From JBARRO01 sp049644265 (GTDB lineage Bacteria; Bacteroidota; Ignavibacteria; UBA10030), in contig JBARRO010000210.1 of the NCBI GenBank assembly GCA_049644265.1, positions 1 through 7,137 of the forward strand: DNA of 7,137 nt. The letters are read 5' to 3'. Below the pieces are notes generated by a model. The model saw only the letters and a program-made list of their open reading frames with translations. It did no database searches and was not told the DNA's origin. A program made the translations under genes and the position numbers. Positions 4,430-7,137 of the stretch are shown piece after piece (the first letter of the stretch is position 1; each line of letters begins with the position of its first letter).

Positions 4430-6064
4430 TCAGCGTTTGATCGGAAGCAGGAAGCGAATCGTTGTTCCTTTCCCCATTTCGCTGTCGATCTCGATCTTCC
4501 CGCCGTGGTCGTCAATCACTTTCTTCACAATCGCCATGCCGAGGCCTGTACCGTGCTTCTTGCCGAAGGTCATGAAGGGCTCGAAGATTCGTTTCTTGAC
4601 CTCCTCCGGCATTCCGGTTCCGGAATCCGTGAACTCCACAGTGACAAAGCCGTTGTCTTCTCTCGTGCGGACTGTGAGCGTCCCGCCTTGCGGCATGGCG
4701 TCCCGCGCGTTGCTGGCGATGTTGTAGAACACGCGGACCATCTTATCCTGATCGAGCTTGATGACTCCTTTGAACTGCGCGTCTTTGATCAGCTGGATGT
4801 TGTTCTTGGTGAGGTCTTTTTCGATGAAATCCATGACGCCGTTCATGACGTCGAAGAATTCCAGATCCTGGAAATTTGTCGAGCTGACGCCGCGTGTGAA
4901 ATCGAGAATCTCCTGGGTCATGTTGACAAACCGGTCGACCTGGTGGATCATTTCATCGGCGAGCTTCCCAGCCTCCTCATTTCCCGATTTCTTCTTCATC
5001 ACCTGGGCGTATACCCGAAGCGTTCCCATCGGGTTCTTGATGTCATGGATAATGACGCTTGCCATGCGGCCGACGGCGGAAAGTCGTTCATTCTGGACCA
5101 TCTCCTGAGCCATCCGGGCATTCTCGATTGCCACCGAAGCATGCGCGGAGAGTGCGTCGATGAACTGTTCGTCCTCGGTCGTAAACGCTCCCGCTTTTCT
5201 GTTCAGAAGCTGGAACACACCGATGATTTTGGCGTCCTTGTTCTTCATCGGCATGCACAGCATATTGTGGGTACGGTAGCCCGTCCGTTTGTCAATGTCG
5301 CGGTTGAACCGAGGGTCATTGTACGCATCCGGAATGTTGATCGTTTCCCCCGTCTGAGCAACGTATCCTGCGATTCCCTTACCGACCGGGAGCCGGATCT
5401 CAACCATGTTGCTTCCCTGAAGCACCTTCGACCAGAGCTCCTGTTTAAACGGATCCACCAGGTAGAGTGTCCCTCGATCTGCTTCGATGCTTTTCGTGGC
5501 AGCCTCGAGAATCAATCCCAACAATTTATCCAGGTCGAGCGTGGAATTGATGATCTTGCTGGCTTCGATGAGACGTTCGAGTTTCGCCAGCCACGCCTCC
5601 ATCCCTGTTTTCTGCTCTTCAAGTCTCTTGATGATATTGTCGTTGGCTTTCCGCAGGCGAGACCCCAGCTGACGCGAAAGGTTGAACGACACCGTCTGAT
5701 TGGCCTTCAGAAGTTTTTCGAACTTGACCTTTGAAATCTTGTGGACTACTGAATTCCCGACGCTGGAAACCCGTGCAGAGCGGACACTACCGTCCAGCGC
5801 GGCCAACTCTCCCACCACTTCGCCTTTCCCAAGAAGATTCAGTGTGGTCTCCTCGCCATAATCCGTCGTGCGGGAGACTTTCAGAGTTCCCTCCTTCACG
5901 ATGTAAACATCGGTGGTTTTCTGATTCATGTCGATGAGGACGGTTCCCGCCGGCACAGTCTCCTCCTTGAAGTCCTTCGAGAGAGCCGTAAGCTCTTTGC
6001 TCGAAAGGTCCTTGAAGATCGGACTCTTCTGGAGACTTTTCATGAGGTTATCAACGCCAGGCAT
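4430..6064 (-). CDS. Soluble sensor histidine kinase: cNMP-binding, GAF, HisKA and HATPase domains
   Basis: The 544-residue protein has no membrane helix. Residues ~12-130 are a cyclic-nucleotide-binding (CRP-like) domain. The phosphate-binding cassette GELAALDGSVRSARV (85-99) keeps the glutamate (E86) and Arg-Ser pair (R95, S96) matching the cAMP-contacting E72 and R82-S83 of CRP. A helical linker (133-175) leads to a GAF domain (about 178-317). Next is the HisKA H-box with phospho-acceptor H340 in HDIKNP (340-345). The HATPase follows: N box NIASNARDAMP (448-458), G1 DSGTGM (480-485), F box FEPF (494-497) and G2 KHGTGLGM (503-510). All catalytic motifs are intact. The ATG at 6064 is chosen over one at 6115 because GGAGAA lies 7 nt upstream and a promoter sits between the two. 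No receiver domain or response regulator is present nearby, so its partner is elsewhere. The ligand of either sensory domain is unknown. Confidence 0.93.
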   Translation of the reverse strand: MPGVDNLMKSLQKSPIFKDLSSKELTALSKDFKEETVPAGTVLIDMNQKTTDVYIVKEGTLKVSRTTDYGEETTLNLLGKGEVVGELAALDGSVRSARVSSVGNSVVHKISKVKFEKLLKANQTVSFNLSRQLGSRLRKANDNIIKRLEEQKTGMEAWLAKLERLIEASKIINSTLDLDKLLGLILEAATKSIEADRGTLYLVDPFKQELWSKVLQGSNMVEIRLPVGKGIAGYVAQTGETINIPDAYNDPRFNRDIDKRTGYRTHNMLCMPMKNKDAKIIGVFQLLNRKAGAFTTEDEQFIDALSAHASVAIENARMAQEMVQNERLSAVGRMASVIIHDIKNPMGTLRVYAQVMKKKSGNEEAGKLADEMIHQVDRFVNMTQEILDFTRGVSSTNFQDLEFFDVMNGVMDFIEKDLTKNNIQLIKDAQFKGVIKLDQDKMVRVFYNIASNARDAMPQGGTLTVRTREDNGFVTVEFTDSGTGMPEEVKKRIFEPFMTFGKKHGTGLGMAIVKKVIDDHGGKIEIDSEMGKGTTIRFLLPIKR

Positions 6065-6090
6065 GGGATACTTCTCCGGTGTGCTCTTGA

Positions 6091-6119
6091 ATGATAACAA
6101 GTTTCGCCCATACAATCAA
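6091..6119 (-). promoter_or_regulatory. Sigma70-type promoter of the histidine kinase gene
   Basis: The minus strand reads TTGATT (6119-6114), a 17-nt spacer, then TATCAT (6096-6091). The predicted start is near 6084, leaving a leader of about 20 nt with the ribosome binding site GGAGAA. This implies the kinase is transcribed independently of rdgB. I see nothing else of note in the rest of the 279-bp gap (6065-6343), including no clear terminator after rdgB. Confidence 0.6.
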
Positions 6120-6343
6120 GAAATCTGCTCTGATGGCCATAGTGCGAGGACTGACGCTGAATTTGGAACGGCGCTGCATTGTACATTTTTCTGCTAGTAT
6201 AAGAACGTGATGCGCAACACACCCGCGGGGACGTGGACTCATGCCCCTCTTCAACGTTTATCCTCTAGCAACAAAACAGGCACCACGGAGCATTCTCAAG
6301 TGATTTTGAAAGAGGAGCATCCGGCGTCGGACACAAATGAGCT

Positions 6344-6934
6344 TCACGACCTTGTCCCAAGAATTTTCCGCATCTCTGCAAAGGCTCTTGAGCGATGGCT
6401 TATGCGGTTTTTGTCTTCGGCGGTAAGCTCGGCATAGGTCTTGACAAATCCGTCCGGAACAAAGATCGGATCATAGCCAAAGCCGTTGGTACCACGCGGA
6501 GACTCGGCAAGAGTTCCCGGGCAGACACCCTCCGCGAGATCTTCAATCCCATCACCTACCAGAGCGAGAACGGCTCGAAACTGCGCATACCGTCTGCGCG
6601 GTGGAACCCCCCGCATTTCCTTCAACAGCTTTTCATTGTTTTGCTCGTCCGTGGCTCCGTCGCCGGCATAGCGCGCAGAACGAACTCCCGGGCGTCCGTT
6701 CCGATAGAACACTTCAAGTCCGGAATCGTCTGCCAGGGTCAGCAGCTTCGAATGCTCATGGATCGTTTTTGCTTTCTTGAGCGCGTTCTCCTGGAATGTG
6801 GCACCATCTTCCACGAGGACGGGGACATTGGGAAGATCCTCGAGCGCAAGGACATCGAACGGAAGATCTTTGAGGAAGGTTCTCAGCTCATCGATCTTGT
6901 GACGGTTCCGGCTGGCGAGGACGAGTTTTTTCAC
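6344..6934 (-). CDS. rdgB: XTP/dITP pyrophosphatase (RdgB/HAM1 family)
   Basis: This enzyme hydrolyses dITP, ITP and XTP to monophosphate and pyrophosphate, removing deaminated purines so they are not built into DNA or RNA. At 196 residues it is the normal family length. Signature blocks in order are LASRNRHKIDEL (6-17), EDGATFQENALKKA (42-55), ADDSGLEV (68-75, with the likely catalytic Asp D70), PGVRSARYAG (82-91), GTNGFGYDPIF (148-158) and ELTAEDKNRISHR (169-181). All expected motifs are present. The start is a GTG at 6934, fixed by the conserved MKKLVLASRN opening. No Shine-Dalgarno sequence is visible before it, which may mean coupling to radA, which ends 30 nt upstream on the same strand. 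No clear terminator follows. Confidence 0.96.
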   Translation of the reverse strand: MKKLVLASRNRHKIDELRTFLKDLPFDVLALEDLPNVPVLVEDGATFQENALKKAKTIHEHSKLLTLADDSGLEVFYRNGRPGVRSARYAGDGATDEQNNEKLLKEMRGVPPRRRYAQFRAVLALVGDGIEDLAEGVCPGTLAESPRGTNGFGYDPIFVPDGFVKTYAELTAEDKNRISHRSRAFAEMRKILGTRS

Positions 6935-6964
6935 GAGTGCGGGATTGTGCGTAATGTGTCGCGA

Positions 6965-7137
6965 TTACAGTAGAAGCGCTTCGATTGCCTTTTCGACCCG
7001 ATCGACGCCAAGAATTTCGATTCCGCCGTTGGCTTTCGTCCCCTTCAGGTTTCCGGCCGGAATGACGATGCGTTTAAAGCCGAGCTTCGTGGCCTCCTGA
7101 ATTCTCTTTTCGATGTGGCCGATCGTACGAATTTCCC
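6965..7137 (-). CDS. radA: DNA repair protein RadA (Sms), C-terminal end, partial
   Basis: The last 56 residues of a protein enter from the right edge and end at a TAA (6967-6965). The block IGHIEKRIQEATKLGFKR (5-22), followed by IVIPAGNLKG (23-32) and IEILGVDRVEKAIEALL (39-55), matches the C-terminus of the Lon-protease-like domain of RadA/Sms. RadA is a RecA-like helicase that promotes branch migration in recombinational repair. The ATPase and zinc-finger parts would lie beyond the window. The short tail limits certainty, but the IEKR, KLGFKR and IPAGN pattern is characteristic. rdgB follows after 30 nt, so both are probably in one operon. Confidence 0.85.
   Translation of the reverse strand, partial: EIRTIGHIEKRIQEATKLGFKRIVIPAGNLKGTKANGGIEILGVDRVEKAIEALLL

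Noticed and set aside
4505..5734. Plus-strand open frame of 409 codons opposite the histidine kinase
   Set aside because: The kinase on the other strand has every expected motif in order, so this frame is its antisense shadow. The product is His/Asp/Leu-rich with no recognisable domain.
6065..6115. Upstream ATG at 6115 for the histidine kinase
   Set aside because: It lies within the predicted promoter and lacks a ribosome binding site. The ATG at 6064 has GGAGAA at good spacing.
6288..6320. Direct repeat GGAGCAT in the rdgB-kinase gap
   Set aside because: Two 7-bp copies 26 bp apart are within chance expectation, and no associated structure or terminator was found.
6207..6437. Plus-strand open frame of 76 codons before and over the rdgB 3' end
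   Set aside because: It has no ribosome binding site, overlaps rdgB antisense by about 94 nt, and the product resembles nothing recognisable. A TAGTATAA sequence upstream has no matching -35.

Overview
The window looks like an ordinary chromosomal stretch of a free-living bacterium. The best guess is the Bacteroidota/Chlorobi/Ignavibacteria (FCB) group. That rests on the 16S 5' end (an ACAACGGAGAGTTTGATCC-type start), a boxA of the form TGTTCTTTGA, and the mix of housekeeping genes. It is inference, because only 29 bases of 16S are present. I see no phage, transposon, CRISPR, tRNA or toxin-antitoxin signature.

Left end (1-308): the 5' tip of a 16S rRNA gene reads leftward. It is preceded by a structured leader of about 225 nt and a strong sigma70-type promoter (TTGACT-N17-TATATT) with an A/T-rich upstream element. 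The leader holds a boxA-like antitermination site, two hairpins capped by GAAA tetraloops and one terminator-like hairpin. Diverging from it to the right is a two-gene unit, lemA followed 2 nt later by an HtpX-like M48 membrane zinc protease (473-2028). This is a common pairing that suggests membrane protein quality control.

Middle (2031-3850): an Ala/Glu/Lys/Arg-rich coiled-coil protein on the minus strand ends 2 bp from the protease stop codon. It carries two exact-period 47-residue repeats at its C-terminus. It diverges from a YIP1-family membrane protein across a 237-bp region. In that region a perfect 10-bp inverted repeat (TTTTTGACCT) supplies the -35 element of a good rightward promoter and of a weaker candidate leftward promoter. 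The YIP1 gene ends at a 14-bp perfect hairpin terminator that probably serves both strands.

Right part (3933-7137), all on the minus strand: in transcription order these are the C-terminal end of radA (partial), rdgB (XTP/dITP pyrophosphatase), an orphan soluble histidine kinase (cyclic-nucleotide-binding domain, GAF, HisKA, HATPase) with its own promoter, and a small two-helix membrane protein of unknown function. radA and rdgB are 30 nt apart and are probably co-transcribed genome-maintenance genes. The kinase has no response regulator or nucleotide cyclase beside it in this window.

The most interesting items are the rRNA leader architecture, the shared -35 inverted repeat between the two divergent genes, the 47-residue tandem repeat protein, and the cNMP-GAF kinase with its small membrane-protein neighbour. 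I found nothing that amounts to a clearly new biological system.
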